Notes: a model not told the origin generated them from the letters alone. Counted from the first letter of the stretch, positions 1 through 10,467 are shown. The stretch is DNA of 64,000 nucleotides from Cricetomys ansorgei (GCA_026225945.1 JAMJFZ010004066.1:2419001-2483000), one strand, 5' to 3'. Translations and numbers: made by a program.

Positions 1-105
1 TAGGCGGATGGAGACAGGCAGGTGTCTAGGAATTCCTAGAAATCAGCCTCCTCTACTTAGTGAGTTCTAGACCAATGAGAGACACACCTCAAAAAACAAG
101 GCAGG
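1..105 (+). repeat. SINE fragment, B1/B4-like 3' part
   Basis: Degenerate copy of the B1 right half: a GAGACAGGCAGG-like segment and a 'gtgagttctagacc' segment lead to a 'ctcaaaaaac' tail. It is cut by the window edge. Assignment to B1 or B4 is not certain. Confidence 0.4.
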
Positions 106-308
106 GCCATTGAGCTGGATAAAGGGGGCCAAGCCTGCAACCTAAGTACCATCACGGGAACCCATGTGGTAGAATAACTGACTCCCAATAGTCAGTTCAG
201 AAGGCAGAAACTGACTCCACACTGGTACCCTGGCTATACATGCTCACCCCTATACCCACACATGCACACAAAGTTAATAAAGAAATCAATCAATCAATAA
301 ATAAAGTA
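106..308 (+). repeat. B3 SINE
   Basis: Degenerate B3 body with the conserved 'acccatgtggtagaa' block, a CA-rich 3' part and an A-rich tail with AATAAA-like repeats (about 279-305). B3 is a tRNA-derived SINE relative of B2. Confidence 0.6.
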
Positions 309-334
309 TATGGATTTTTCTCTTTTTTTTTAAT

Positions 335-562
335 TTAAAGAGAGGGTCTGCAGACATGGCTCAGTATGTAAGGGCGTTTCCTGTTCTCCCAGAGGCCACC
401 AGTTAGGTTTCCAGCACCGATGTTGTATGGCTCACAACTGCCTGTAATTCCAGCTCCAGGGGATTCAACACCCTGTTCTGGTCTCCAAAGGCACAGGCGT
501 GCATGTGGTATATATACAACACACCACAAAAATATGAAATAGAAATAAACAGGTGAAAAATA
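335..562 (+). repeat. B2 SINE
   Basis: Shows the B2 order: 'atggctcag' A-box region, 'gtttccagcacc' B-box region, 'cacaactgcctgtaattcc', 'ctccaggggattcaacaccc', then a CA-rich, AATAAA-bearing tail. The minus-strand frame across it is not a gene. Confidence 0.85.
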
Positions 563-737
563 CAAATGAATGTTTTGTTTTAAGGCGGAAGAACCTTTAA
601 GAGGCGGATTTGGTCATTAGGAACACTACCCTCAGACCTTTATAAATATAACTAAGGGCTTTGTAAATATGATTCATTTCCTGGTGTAAAGACATCTGGG
701 GGGCATGGATCCTGGAAAATTTCCAAGAGTATGTTGT

Positions 738-915
738 TTAATTATGTGTGTGTGGGGGGGGTACGTGGTAGGAGGGGGCATGTAGACAAGTCATAGCACT
801 GTGGAAGTCAGAGAACAACTTTCAGGAATCAGTTCTCTTCTTCCAACTTTGTGGGTTCCTGGGATGGAACTCGGGTCATCAAGCTTGTAGGCAAGTGATT
901 GTCTCTGCTGGCCGG
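738..915 (-). repeat. B3 SINE
   Basis: Antisense B3: a TG-rich head, then 'gtcagagaacaacttt', 'cttccaactttgtgggttcctggga', 'aactcgggtcatcaagctt' and a final 'gctggcc'. Frames on both strands here are shadows. Confidence 0.75.
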
Positions 916-919
916 AGAA

Positions 920-1247
920 TATACGTTTAAGGTAACTCGACAGCAGTGGACTTGCTGTGTACTGATGCGCATGAGGACAAAGAGGGATGTCAGGTGCCCT
1001 GTGCTATCACATGCCACCTCATCCCTGAGGCGGAGCCTTTCACGGAACCTAGAACTAGGCTGCTGGTCAACAAGCCCCGCTGATCCTTCTGTCTTCACCC
1101 CTGTCCCACCCTGCCCCACAGTGTTGGGGTTACAGGCTGCAGCCATTCCTAGCTTTATACATGGGTGCTGGGGAATCGAACTCAGGTCCTTGTGCTTGTG
1201 CAGCTAACACTCTTACCTACTGTGCCATCTCCCCAGCTCTGGGGGTG
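920..1247 (-). repeat. B4 SINE
   Basis: Antisense B4 (a fusion SINE with an ID-like 5' part and a B1-like 3' part). The ID-like end reads 'gaactcaggtccttgtgctt' to 'gccatctccccagc'; the B1-like part is 'gttggggttacaggctgc'. It abuts the B3 copy before it. Confidence 0.75.
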
Positions 1248-1417
1248 TTTTTAACTTTCATAATTATTCTCTAATTGTCTTCTGGGAAAGCACATGAATT
1301 CTCATCAGCCATGTAGCAAAGCGTCGCTTCTTCCTCCTGCCAGCCTTGGCAGGGAGTTTCCCTTGTTAATCTGATAAGTCAACACCAAATCTGACTGTTG
1401 TTTGTTTCCTAATTTCT

Positions 1418-1575
1418 CCATTAAGAATGAGGCTGGGCTACTTTCCCAAATTCCTTGGCTGCTTGTATGTATCGTACCATAAATTCCCCACTCATGTCGT
1501 TTGCCTATGTTTCTGTGGGGTTATTCTTTTCTTGGTGATTGATGTGAACTCTTTATATAAAGCAGTGAAACTGGT
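1418..1575 (-). repeat. Old L1 fragment
   Basis: The stretch 'gtcgtttgcctatgtttctg...ctctttatata' resembles the antisense of the 3' region of old mammalian L1M elements. It is short, diverged and non-coding. Identification is from pattern memory only. Confidence 0.4.
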
Positions 1576-1661
1576 TCATCATGGGTGTCTGCCACAGACG
1601 GTGCAAATACATATTTCCTGGTTTCTTGTCTGTCTCTCGGAGTTTAAAATGTTTGTGTTGT

Positions 1662-1860
1662 TCAGACTGGAAAGAGCACTTGCTGCTCTTTCAGAAGGTC
1701 AGAGTTCAGTTCCCAGCACCCATACTCCCCAGCCCACAGCCACCTGAAACTCCAGCTCCAGGGGATCCAACGCCCTCTTCTGGCCTCTAAGGGCACCTGC
1801 ATGCATAAGCACATATCCACACACAGACACGCACACACACATAAATAAAAACGAAACGCA
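1662..1860 (+). repeat. B2 SINE
   Basis: Clear B2 lacking the first bases: 'gagcacttgctgctctttcag', 'gttcagttcccagcaccc', 'ctccagctccaggggatcc', 'gccctcttctggcctcta', then the CA-rich tail and AATAAA at about 1844. Confidence 0.9.
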
Positions 1861-2002
1861 TTTTTAAAAAGAATTTAAAATTCGTAGAATTCTGATGAGA
1901 CCTATTGCTTTGCTTTGGGAACTGATTCAGTGCCCAGCACTTTGGATGGACTATCCCTGTGTCCTGTGAGAGCCTGTGTTGTTTCCGTCGTTCAAAGTAG
2001 AA

Positions 2003-2358
2003 AGCTGAGGCTCGCTCGGTAAAGCACTCATCTTGCGAGCACGTGCACCTGAGCTCAGGTCCCCAGAACTTACATAAAAATGCCGGATAGGACAGTATCC
2101 ACTTGGAATCCCAGCGCTGGGGAGGCAGGGACGGGGCATCCTTGGGACTCACACCGGCTGGCCAGCTCTTCCTAATTGGTGTGCCCCGGGCCAATGAAAG
2201 ACCCTGTCTCAAAGTATGTGGATGGTACTCCGGAGGCTGACGTCTGAGATTATTGTCTATCCTTCGCACATATTCTGGCCCATGTGCACACACGCTGGAA
2301 TACATACACATACATCTGTACTCACACATACCTACACACACTCACATAAACACACACA
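2003..2358 (+). repeat. B4 SINE
   Basis: Full-length-looking B4. The ID-like head is 'ggctcgctcggtaaagcac' to 'gtccccagaac'. The B1-like core is 'ggaatcccagcgctggggag' to 'aaagaccctgtctcaaa'. A CA-rich tail follows. The 184-codon minus frame here is a shadow. Confidence 0.78.
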
Positions 2359-2477
2359 ATTGTGGATTCCTAATAGAGTCACTATTTTGTGCTGAGGATC
2401 AAGTCAATGTTAAGCATGTCACATAGATTATTCTGCTCCTCATGAAAGCCCTGCTTCCAGTGTTCACAACAGAAAGT

Positions 2478-2591
2478 AGAGGACCTGCAAGAAGGCTCCT
2501 CGGTAAAGGCACTTGTCGCCAAACCTGACAACCTGAGTTTGATCCCGAGCTCCCCATGGCGAAAGGAGAGAACTAATCCCCGGAAGTTGTC

Positions 2592-2624
<33 letters not shown>

Positions 2625-2725
2625 CATGGCATGTGCTCATGCACATACATGCACATAAGTGTACATGTGCACATGTGCATACATGCACAGACAATAAATT
2701 AATAAATGTAATTTTTTAAAAAAGA
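2478..2725 (+). repeat. B3 SINE with (CA)n expansion
   Basis: Body: 'ggctcctcggtaaaggcac', 'cctgacaacctgagtttgatccc', 'gaaaggagagaac'. A (CA)n run sits at about 2595-2624 inside the 3' part, followed by an AATAAAT-type tail. Confidence 0.75.
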
Positions 2726-2726
2726 C

Positions 2727-2795
2727 AACAGAGGCTCAAATAACCCACCCAGATGACAACTAAGGAAGATGCAGGTAGAGTCCTGACTTGCTTTG
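2727..2795 (-). repeat. MIR fragment
   Basis: 'gaggctcaaataacccaccc' and 'gatgcaggtagagtcctgact' resemble the antisense MIR core. Short and diverged. Confidence 0.45.
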
Positions 2796-3287
2796 ATTGG
2801 CTCTTCTGTCCTCCCTCTCGGTGCACACAGGGCCCTCTGAGAGCTGAGCCTGGTTGTGCCACTGGACCGTGCGCTGCATGCAAGGCCATCTGACTGCAGC
2901 TTATTAAATAAGTTCCTGGCAACAGCATCCACCTGCAGCTAGCAAGAGTCCAAAGGCGTTTAATGCAATTTGTCCAATCAGCACCAGAGAGAAGGAGGCT
3001 CTTATCTCAGTGTTACTTGGGTAGGGTAGAGATTTCCTGTTCTCCCCTGTGAATCTGGAAAGCTGAGTTTAAGCGCCTTTGAGCCTCTATTTGGTTGCAG
3101 AGTCATTAGCACTCTACGGAAGCCCTCCTGGGACGCTTCTAACCACCAGCCACAGATAACAGGGAATGATGTCAGCAACTTTACTCTCCAGATTGGAACA
3201 AAATGCCTCTCTTTCTGGCTACCCCATCCTATCACTTCTATCATATGACCATAGCCAAACCACCCTGGTAGCTCAGAGGGAGGCCTG
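2796..3287. other. Unique-looking sequence, nothing recognised
   Basis: No SINE, LTR or exon signature could be made out. The minus-strand frame of about 80 codons at 3002-3244 has no recognisable motif. Confidence 0.5.
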
Positions 3288-3412
3288 TGCGTGAGAATTA
3301 AAGATTCAAGTCTCCGCTTTGCAACCTATCAGCTGTATGAACTCAGGTGGACAAATTACGCAACCTCTGTGACCCCTACTTTTGTCATAAGCAAAATGAT
3401 ATTGGCTTTGAC
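3288..3412 (+). repeat. MIR SINE
   Basis: Sense MIR core: 'attcaagtctccgctttgc', 'tatcagctgtatgaactcagg', 'aacctctgtgaccccta', 'taagcaaaatgatat'. This follows the MIR consensus order closely for an element shared by all mammals. Confidence 0.75.
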
Positions 3413-3451
3413 TGTATGCAGCAGGATTGCACATATTTAGATTTCCAGCTT

Positions 3452-3668
3452 TTTAATAAATTCATTTTTAATTATATGCATATGTCTCTGTGTAGGGTTA
3501 TATGCATGGGAGTACAGTGCTCATGGAGGCCAAAAGAGGGTGTTAGATCCCCTGAAGCTTGGCTTACAGGTGGTTATAAGCCCTATGATGTGGGTGTTAG
3601 GATCTGAAATCAGGTCTTCAGCAAGAGCAGTATGTGCTCTTAGCTGCTGAGCTGTCTCTCCAGCTTGG
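3452..3668 (-). repeat. B2 SINE
   Basis: Antisense B2: 'aattatatgcatatgtct', 'ggaggccaaaagagggtgtt', 'cctgaagcttggcttacagg' and a terminal 'ctgagctgtctctccagc'. Confidence 0.9.
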
Positions 3669-3749
3669 CACATGAATGCAAACCTTGTGTTTATTACCAC
3701 TGTTGCAGGGCCTGGGGATATGGATAGGTCGGTAGAATGGTTTGCCTAG

Positions 3750-4692
3750 TGTGGTATTGATTGTCAATTTAACACAAGGTGAGATTTTCTGGAAGGGGAG
3801 TCTGAATGAGAAACTGCTTAGATTAGGTTGGCCTATAATTCTATTTGGGGGACTGTGTGTTTTGACTATGTTAACTGAGGTTTAACAGTTTCCTCCAAGA
3901 TTGAAGCATTCCATCCTGCAGGAAAGCTCCTTAACCAGGAAAGTAAATAACTCAAAATAGCTTCAGGAAGTCCCTGAAACTGACCAGATTCATTAGATCC
4001 CCTCCATGCCAGAGTAAGCGCTAAAAGTTGAGAGTCCTTCTAAGACTAGAGGAACAGAGCTGCAAAGAAGACTCTCAGACTAGCCAAGCTGCCTGAGAGA
4101 GGCTTAGACCAACCGAGTCACCTGGGAAGGACACTCTCTCACCTGTTGAGCTGCCCGCAGGTTGTGCAGTGCTCCAGATTCCCAGCTTTGTGAGCTGTCA
4201 CCAATGCTGGGTGGGCTTTGGTGATGCAGCTGTCTTTGAGTCGCTTCTGCTCCTGTAAGACACCCCTCACCCATATACCTGTAAGGAACCCCAATAAAAA
4301 CCCATTGGTTCACCAAGTTGGACTTTGGAGGTATCTGGACTTTGGTGTGTTGTGGGTGTCCTATGTGGGGTTAGTGGATGTGTGTGTTGTGTCTCCCCAG
4401 GAAAAGTTTTGTCACACAACATGTAGGAAGACCCAAATCACTGTAGATGGCCCCATTCGCTGGCAGGGGTTCCTGATTGTATGAGTAGGAAGAGTGTGAG
4501 CCCTGAGCATTCGCAGGCAATCAGTAATTCACTGCTCTCTGCTCTTGACTGTGAATGTGATATAAAGCAGTTGCTTCAAATTCCTTCCTGGTGATTTTCT
4601 GTAATGATAAACTGTAACCTGAAATTTTCTCCTTTCAGTTGCTTTTATCTGGGTGTTTTAACATAGCAACAAGAACTGAAGCTGAGTCACAC
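3750..4692 (+). repeat. MaLR-type LTR, split by a younger LTR
   Basis: The 5' part (about 3750-3866, 'gattgtcaatttaacacaag') and 3' part (about 4424-4692) belong to one rodent MaLR-like LTR. The 3' part has 'ctgctctctgctcttgactgtgaatgtgat' in pieces and ends 'cagttgcttttatctgggtg...aacatagcaacaagaactg'. Another LTR lies between the halves, so this element is the older one. Confidence 0.65.
3867..4423 (+). mobile_element. Solo ERV LTR, window family A, copy 1
   Basis: Starts TGTTAAC at about 3868. It carries 'ctttggtgatgcagctgtc', 'gctcctgtaagacaccc', the poly(A) signal in 'aaccccaataaaaaccc', and 'ggttcaccaagttggactttgg'. No internal retroviral genes flank it. The same family recurs at 7527, 10905, 22505 and 49745. 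I think of the RMER17 group, but this is not confirmed. Confidence 0.6.
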
Positions 4693-4855
4693 ATGTACTT
4701 GAAACCCTGGGTTTGACCCCCAACACCAAGCAAGCATGGTGGCCGGTGCCTATAAGCCCAGCAACTGTGGATTCTGGAGTCAGGATTATCAAAGTCATCC
4801 TATTAATTTCAAGGCCAACATGGGAGATCTGCCTCAAAAATTTTTTTTGATCTCA
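4690..4855 (+). repeat. ID-B1 composite SINE
   Basis: An ID-like 3' half ('gaaaccctgggtttgacccccaacacc') runs into a B1-like body ('gcatggtggccggtgcctataagcccagc', 'caaggccaacatggg'). The first ID half is missing. Confidence 0.55.
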
Positions 4856-4863
4856 CATATACT

Positions 4864-5097
4864 TGAGGGGCTGGGAGTATGGCTCAGTGGTAGAGCACCT
4901 GCCTAGAATCCCCCAGTGAGGGGCTAGGGTGTGGCTCAGGGGTAGAGCACCTGCCTAGAATCCCCCAGTGAGGGGCTGGGGTGTGGCTCAGTAGTAGAGC
5001 ACCTGCCTAGAATTCCCAGTGAAGGACTGGGGGTGTGGATCAACAGCAGAACATTTGCCTAGCATGTGTTAGGCCTTGGGTTCAATCCCTAGTACCA
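4864..5097 (+). repeat. Tandem ID-element array, four units of 51-53 bp
   Basis: Unit starts (GAGGGGCTGG-like) fall at 4865, 4918, 4970 and 5021. Each unit repeats the 5' half of an ID SINE, including a Pol III A-box-like TGGCTCAGTGG, and ends 'gcctagaatcccccagtga'. Only the last unit continues into a B box ('gggttcaatccc', about 5078-5090) and an A-rich end. The array is therefore one ID element with its head amplified. Confidence 0.85.
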
Positions 5098-5099
5098 GA

Positions 5100-5650
5100 A
5101 ATAACCCCTCCCCCCAAAAAATATAAGCTGCTGTATTGCTTGAAGCAGGACCATGATCCCACCCTCATTCATGTCACTAAAACACAGGTACCTCTCACCT
5201 CAAAGGAGCCACTTGGAGCTAGGGTTGCTTTTCATAATCTAATCTGGTGTTGATAGGAGGCAACTGGGCCTTGAGTTTCAGCTATGAATAATGCTGTCCA
5301 GAAAGAACAACTGACATTTGTAACACATACAGTGTCCATTTGTGCCTGCCAATATATGCAGGATTTATTGTCTCCCTTGGAAGAGGCTGGGGAGGCAGCA
5401 GCTATCCGCCATTATGTCAGAGACAGTAAGAAAGCAGACATGTTAGCTTCTGAACAAGGGTGGGATATTCATGGCTCATTGGGCCCAGGTGAATTAGCTC
5501 CTATTTCTCCCACAAGCTGCACTTCGACTCTGTAGGTTTGGATTCTGCTCAGTGTCCTGGCGCTAGTTCATAACAGCCCTAATATGAGCCCCCATCCCCC
5601 ACCATTGTCCCAGTAAAGTGAACCAGGCCCAGAGAGACTGCCATCTTGCC
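5100..5650. other. Unique-looking sequence, nothing recognised
   Basis: A plus-strand frame of 83 codons lies at 5284-5535, without known motif or splice context. No repeat family recognised. Confidence 0.45.
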
Positions 5651-5657
5651 ATTGTAA

Positions 5658-5707
5658 AATGTGTGTGTGTGTGTGTGTGTCTCTATGTGTGTGTGTGTGT
5701 GTGTGTC
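5658..5707. repeat. (TG)n microsatellite
   Basis: Two TG runs separated by 'tctcta'. They adjoin the B4 copy that follows. Confidence 0.9.
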
Positions 5708-5724
5708 TGTATCTGTGTTGTGTA

Positions 5725-6045
5725 TATATGTGCATGTGTCTGCTAGTACGCTCACCTTTGTGTATTCGTGAGGCTAGAGGTCAAAGTCAGGTGTCTTCCT
5801 AAATCATTCACCATCTTGTGTTTTGAGACAGAGTCTCTCATTGAACCTGGAGCTCACCGTTTTGGCTGGGCTTACTAGCCAGTGAGCTCCAGTCATCCAC
5901 CTGTCTCTACCTCCCCAGGCACAAAAGGCACAGGTCCGCACCTGGACACCCAGCTTTTTAATGTGCCTACTAGGGATCCAAACTAGAGATCCTCATGTTT
6001 GCAAAGCAAGCACTGTACCCTCCAAGCCACCTCTCCAGATCCCCT
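5725..6045 (-). repeat. B4 SINE
   Basis: Antisense B4: 'gaggctagaggtcaaagtc', 'gagacagagtctctcattgaacctggagctcacc', 'ccagtgagctccag', and the ID end 'gcaagcactgtaccctccaag'. Frames here are shadows. Confidence 0.78.
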
Positions 6046-6590
6046 TTTGTAAATTTTATGAGCAGATTTCAGGCAATTCTGCCTTTTAGCGGGGCTGGTG
6101 GATGAGGCCTTCTGTCTCAATCAGATATTTTAGTTAATGGAGCATTCAGCCATACCTTACACGGATCTCCTGTGCTCCAAGAAAGAAAAAAATGAGCTAT
6201 ACTGGCACTAAAACACTGGTGCCCATAATTTAATCTGATTGTGATAAACAAAAAGGCTCCCTAGGAATTTTTATGCTGGAGGGTCATAATTGTGGGTATC
6301 AGTTCCTATTTGCGCCACAGATTTGCAGATCGGCTGGCTGATGGAAATTTCTGGTAGAGAAAATGCTGCATTAGCCATCTCTTGTGATCTATGCTTTTGC
6401 TGCCTTGAGAAGCAGAGCACACAGATGGAAACAGAACCTCGGGCTGCAGAGATATCTGTCTTAATGAAGTCACACACCACCCTATTTGCTCACCTTTATG
6501 TCCCCCCTGAAGCTTGCCTCTGTGTTCCCAACATTCTGCCAGTGGTCACAGTACTACCAAATGCTTTTACACGCAGCTTAGATGAGATCT
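6046..6590. other. Unique-looking sequence, nothing recognised
   Basis: A plus-strand frame from 6290 runs through this block into the next repeat. It shows no domain and ends in translated GACA repeat, so it is not called a gene. Confidence 0.45.
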
Positions 6591-6599
6591 TTTGTGTGA

Positions 6600-6700
6600 G
6601 AATGTGTATGTGTGTACTCATACACATTTGTGTGTGTGTGTGTGAGAGAGAGAGACAGAGACAGAGACAGACAGAGACGACAGACAGACAGACAGAACAT
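6600..6700. repeat. TG and (GACA)n simple repeat
   Basis: A TG run (about 6628-6643) changes to GAGA and then GACAGA/GACA units to about 6695. The Arg/Gln/Thr-rich frames here are artefacts of the repeat. Confidence 0.9.
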
Positions 6701-6985
6701 ACCACTATGCGCATGTAAAGATAAGAGGACAACCACAGGTATTGGTTTTTGCCTTTCGTGTTGTTTGAGACAAGGTCTCTGTTTTGTTTGCCTCTGTGTA
6801 CACAAGGCTAGCTAGCCCATGAACTTCTGGGGTTCTGCACATCTTTGCCTCCCACCTCACTGTAGCAGCTCTGGGGGTATAGATGCATATTACCACACAA
6901 GACCTTACAGAGGTTCTGGGGATTTGAACTCAGGACCTCACACTTATGTGGCAAGTTCTTTAGTCATCCTCCCCAGCCCCTCGAG
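6700..6985 (-). repeat. B4 SINE
   Basis: Antisense B4: 'ttgtttgagacaaggtctct', 'gctagctagcccatgaacttctgg', 'ggggatttgaactcaggacc' and terminal 'catcctccccagcccc'. Confidence 0.8.
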
Positions 6986-7074
6986 CAAGATCTTTAGCTA
7001 CACATATCCCCTCCAGGAAGCCAAGAGGTGCTTGAGAATCAACAGCTAGCTACCCAGATCAGGCTGTTCTTGCC

Positions 7075-7298
7075 AACTCTGTTAAGTCACTTTTCATTGG
7101 TGTGGCAAAATCCACAAGCCAGCCTAAAAGAGGGAAGACTTATATGGCCTAATAGTTTCAGAGGTTTCAGTCCATGGTGGGCTCTTCCCATTGTTTCTGG
7201 GCTCAACATGTAGAGCACAGGCAGAGCAAAGCTGCTTACTTTGTGGCAGCCAGGAAGTAGAGTGTGTGTAAGAGAAGGGGACGAGAGAAGATATTACC
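7075..7298 (-). repeat. Possible MaLR-like LTR fragment
   Basis: 'ttcattggtgtggcaaaatcc', 'tttcagaggtttcagtccatggtgg' and 'gggaagacttatatgg' match the style of an antisense rodent MaLR 3' half. Weak. Confidence 0.35.
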
Positions 7299-7302
7299 TT
7301 TC

Positions 7303-8060
7303 AGTCCTAGAAGATGGCTCAGTTAGTAAAGTGCTTGCCACACAAGCTTGAGGATCTGAGTTCAAGTACCCAGTAGCCACACAAAAACCTAGCACATCTA
7401 TTACCCCAGGGCCAAGGGAGCAGAGGCAGACAGAGCCCTTGAGCTTGCTGGCCAGCCAGATAAGCTGAGGTCCAGTGAGAAACCCTGCCTCAGAGAGTAA
7501 GGTGAGGAGTGTCGTGTGAGACAATCCCTGGGGAGACATGACATACATGCGCATGTCTAACTCATCCTACATAAGGAACCAATGACAGATCAAAGTATGT
7601 TTGAACACACCAAAGTCCAACTTGGTGAACAGAAGTTTATTGGGAACACTTACAGGCGTATGGGTGAGGGGTTACTTACAGGAGCAGGGACCATTCAAAA
7701 ACAACTGTATAATTTAAAAGCCCTGCTCAGATGAGGGCTCACAAAGACTACAACCCTGGAGAAGCTCTTTTCATGACTTGCAGACAGGTCAACAAGCAAA
7801 AGACCCTCTTCTCCTCAAAAGTCCTTACTACTTATATAGAGAGGCTGAGGCCTCAGGGACTTCCTGAGACTTGTGAGTTGCTTACTTTCTGAGTCATAAG
7901 GAACCTCTTTCTAGAACTTTCTGAGTCTTCAGGAACTTCCCTCCAGGATGGAATGTTTCAATTCCAAGGAAACTGCTACTTAACAGAGTGACTGTGAAAG
8001 ACAACACCAACTCTCTAACTCCGCACATATGTGTGCACACATACATGTGAACCTGTGTAC
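7303..8060 (+). repeat. B4 SINE split by an LTR
   Basis: The B4 body (about 7303-7526: 'atggctcagttagtaaagtgcttgcc', 'gctggccagccagataagctgagg', 'agaaaccctgcctcagag') is interrupted. A B4-like CA-rich tail resumes at about 7988-8060. The LTR between is the younger insertion. Confidence 0.65.
7527..7987 (-). mobile_element. Solo ERV LTR, family A, copy 2
   Basis: Antisense copy: 'caccaaagtccaacttggtgaac', then 'agtttattggg' (antisense poly(A) region), 'gggtgaggggttacttacaggagcagg' and 'gggacttcctgagacttgtgag'. No internal proviral sequence. Confidence 0.65.
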
Positions 8061-8069
8061 CTCCCACTC

Positions 8070-8275
8070 CCCACAACGCTCAAGACATACCTTTCAAAGG
8101 CAGCACCTCCAAATCCTCCAACTAGGCCCCACCTCCGTAACCTCTTGAGCTATGAATACTCCATCAGTGGATTTATCCACTCATTTATCCTCTCATCAGC
8201 GCCACCAACTGGCAACCAAGTCTTTAACACTCAGACCCTTCCGGGTCGAGGGCACTGTTTATGTTCAAACTGTGT
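8070..8275 (-). repeat. MaLR-like LTR fragment
   Basis: 'aactaggccccacctccgtaacc' and 'caccaactggcaaccaagtcttt' are the antisense of a MaLR-type LTR 5' half. The 134-codon plus frame crossing it is a shadow. Confidence 0.4.
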
Positions 8276-8925
8276 CTTCTATGGACCAGCTAATACAAGT
8301 TCACCCTCATCATTAGACCACTGGGCTGACGCTTCAGACAAATACAGCCAATTTTCAAGTAAGCCCAAATTCATCTCACTGAGAAAGGAACATGATACAG
8401 CTCCAGACAACTTTAATATCAAGCAGACACAGTAAATTTTATTTTGATTATTCCTTGTAGACTGATGTTCTCATTACATACCACACTGGCATAGGATAAA
8501 AAAAAAAAAAGACAAGTGGAAGACTGTTCCGTTTTCCATACAGGGGATCTCATAAAATGTATTAAGGATGTGATCATTGTACTTACACGTTTTATAGTTA
8601 TGTCTTCTCAACAGCCAAAAGCACTTTCATTTAATATTAATAAAACAGATGTTTGGTGGGAAAACACGGAGCTTTTATGTTTGTGAATGGCAGTACCTTC
8701 CTCTGAGACATTCTATAAGTGCTCACTATCTCCTCGACCCAGAGGGGCAGTCTGTGACAGACACCCAGGAAGATTGTTGTAGCCCTGGTCTCTTTCACAT
8801 TTTCTCACAGCCCTAAGGATGGAAAAATAAAAAGAGTAGAAATCCAATCTTTGATGGACTAAAAAGTTCTGGTCTGCTATAGTGCACAGGAGGAGGACCA
8901 CAGATGATGACTATGTACTGTTTGA
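8276..8925. other. Unique-looking sequence, nothing recognised
   Basis: AT-rich with a short A run near 8500. No repeat or exon signature seen. Confidence 0.45.
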
Positions 8926-8927
8926 TC

Positions 8928-9302
8928 GAGGCTGTGGCTCAGCAGTGCTTGCCTAGAATCCCCTCGGTGAGGGGTTGGGGTGTAGCTCAGTGGTAGAGCA
9001 CCTACCTAGAATCCCCCCAGTGAGGGGCTGGGGTGTGGGTCAGTGGTAGAGCACCTGCCTAGAATCCCCCAGCGAGGGGCTGGGTGTGGCTCAGTGGTGG
9101 AGCACCTGCCTAGAATCCCCCAGTGAGGGGCTGGAGTGTGGCTCAGGGTAGAGCACCTGCCTAGAATCCCCCAGTGAGGGGCTGGGGTGTGGCTCAGTAG
9201 TAGAGGACTTGCCTGCAATTCCCCAGTGAGGGGCTGGGGGATAGCTCAACAGTAGAGCATTTACCTAGTATATACAAAGCCCTGGATTCTACTCTTAGCA
9301 CT
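8928..9302 (+). repeat. Tandem ID-element array, seven units
   Basis: Seven head-to-tail units of about 50-53 bp. Unit starts are near 8928 (partial), 8970, 9021, 9074, 9126, 9175 and 9227. Each carries a TGGCTCAG/TAGCTCAG A-box-like core and the 'gcctagaatcccccagtgaggggctgg' junction in pieces. The last unit continues into a degenerate B box ('ggattctactct') and an A-rich tail. The repeating 70-residue minus-strand frame at 9006-9218 is a translation artefact. Confidence 0.88.
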
Positions 9303-9431
9303 ATAAGAAACAAAATAAGTAAAATTAAAGAATATGTATGTACTATATATCTCCAAAGCTATAAAAAGCCTTGTGGATGATTAAAAGGGTAGATGTATTT
9401 ACCATGATTTAAGGATGTGCCCACATGCAAA

Positions 9432-9435
9432 CAAA

Positions 9436-9472
<37 letters not shown>
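9432..9472. repeat. (CA)n microsatellite
   Basis: Perfect AC run after 'aaacaaacaaac'. Confidence 0.95.
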
Positions 9473-9474
<2 letters not shown>

Positions 9475-9524
9475 CACATTCACATACTTATGTTAATTAA
9501 TTAAGCTTAATTTAAATTTTTATG

Positions 9525-9725
9525 AAAGAGCTGCTAGTCATGCCTGTAATCTCAGCATTATGAGATAGGAGCAAAAGGATCAAAATTTGAGTTTGTGTTC
9601 TCTCTTTCTCTCTTTCTCTTTCTTGCTTTAGAGACAGAATCTCACTATGTACTGCAGGCTAGCATGGAACAGGAGATCCCACGTGCTGAGATTATAGGCA
9701 AGCACCATCACACCCAGCTGAATTA
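9525..9725. repeat. Two opposed B1 fragments
   Basis: A sense B1 left end ('catgcctgtaatctcagca', about 9538-9590) is followed by a CT-rich spacer. An antisense B1 ('gagacagaatctcactatgtactgcagg' to 'caccatcacacccagctg') then runs to about 9722. They form a head-to-head pair. Confidence 0.65.
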
Positions 9726-9924
9726 TATACTTTTTAAAGATCAAAATGATATTTCTTTGAAAGAGTGGATCTTTTAAAAATAAAAATAACTCAATAATGA
9801 AATAAAAGAAATCTCATCCTAATTACTTAATATCCTAAAGGTAAGAGGTATGGGGGAAAATACATTGCTCTGTTATTAGTCCCTCCATTAGAACCAAGTT
9901 TAATTTTTGAGATGAAATAGAAAT

Positions 9925-10275
9925 AACTGTTATGGAAGTTTATTTTTAGTTATGTATAAAATGATTGTTTTGTGCACTGTTGATAAAAGGGCTGCCTAGG
10001 CCTTGGCATTTTGTATTGTCTGCAGGTGTTGGATTTGTGTGGGGGATGTTTGATTGCTCAGGATCTGCACGTGCTATCAATAGAACACCTGAGGAGTTCT
10101 GTATCCATAAAAACACCTGAGCTCAGACGCTCAGGGTTCCACTGTCAAGTATGCCACCTGTCAGGATGGTGGTTCCCTCTGTCGAAATCTGGAAAATCTA
10201 GAAGGGTTTGCAGCTGTGATTATGTCTCCTGGTTTTCCTTGTTGAGCTACCCAGCAACATACTACAATAAATAGC
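9925..10275 (+). repeat. LTR-like interspersed repeat, window family B, copy 1
   Basis: Shares 'gggctgcctaggccttggc', 'ttttgtattgtctgcagg', 'gatgtttgattgctca' and 'aacacctgaggag' with 54870-55215. A TATA-like 'ccataaaaac' (about 10106) and an AATAAA at about 10266 suggest an LTR. Family name not assigned. Confidence 0.5.
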
Positions 10276-10312
10276 CTTGGAGCATAGACCTTTACCTCAA
10301 AAATAATCCACA

Positions 10313-10467
10313 GTTGTGCTGGAGAGAAGGCTCAGTGGTTAAATGCACTGGCTGCTCTTCCAGAGGAACCAGGTTCAATTCCTAGCACCTATATGGCAGC
10401 TCACAAATTCCAGGACATCTTCACACCATTGCACATAAAATAAGATTTTAAAATAAATAAATAAGAA
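10313..10467 (+). repeat. B2 SINE, internally deleted
   Basis: 'gctggagagaaggctcagtgg', 'actggctgctcttccagagg' and 'caggttcaattcctagcacc' are typical. The 3' half is shortened before the AAATAAATAAAT tail. Confidence 0.88.

Noticed and set aside
1787..2341. 184-codon minus-strand frame
   Set aside because: It reads antisense through a B4 SINE and its CA-rich tail.
8928..9302. Regularly spaced repeats resembling a CRISPR array
   Set aside because: Unit and spacer are one SINE-derived sequence without unique spacers, and the genome is mammalian.
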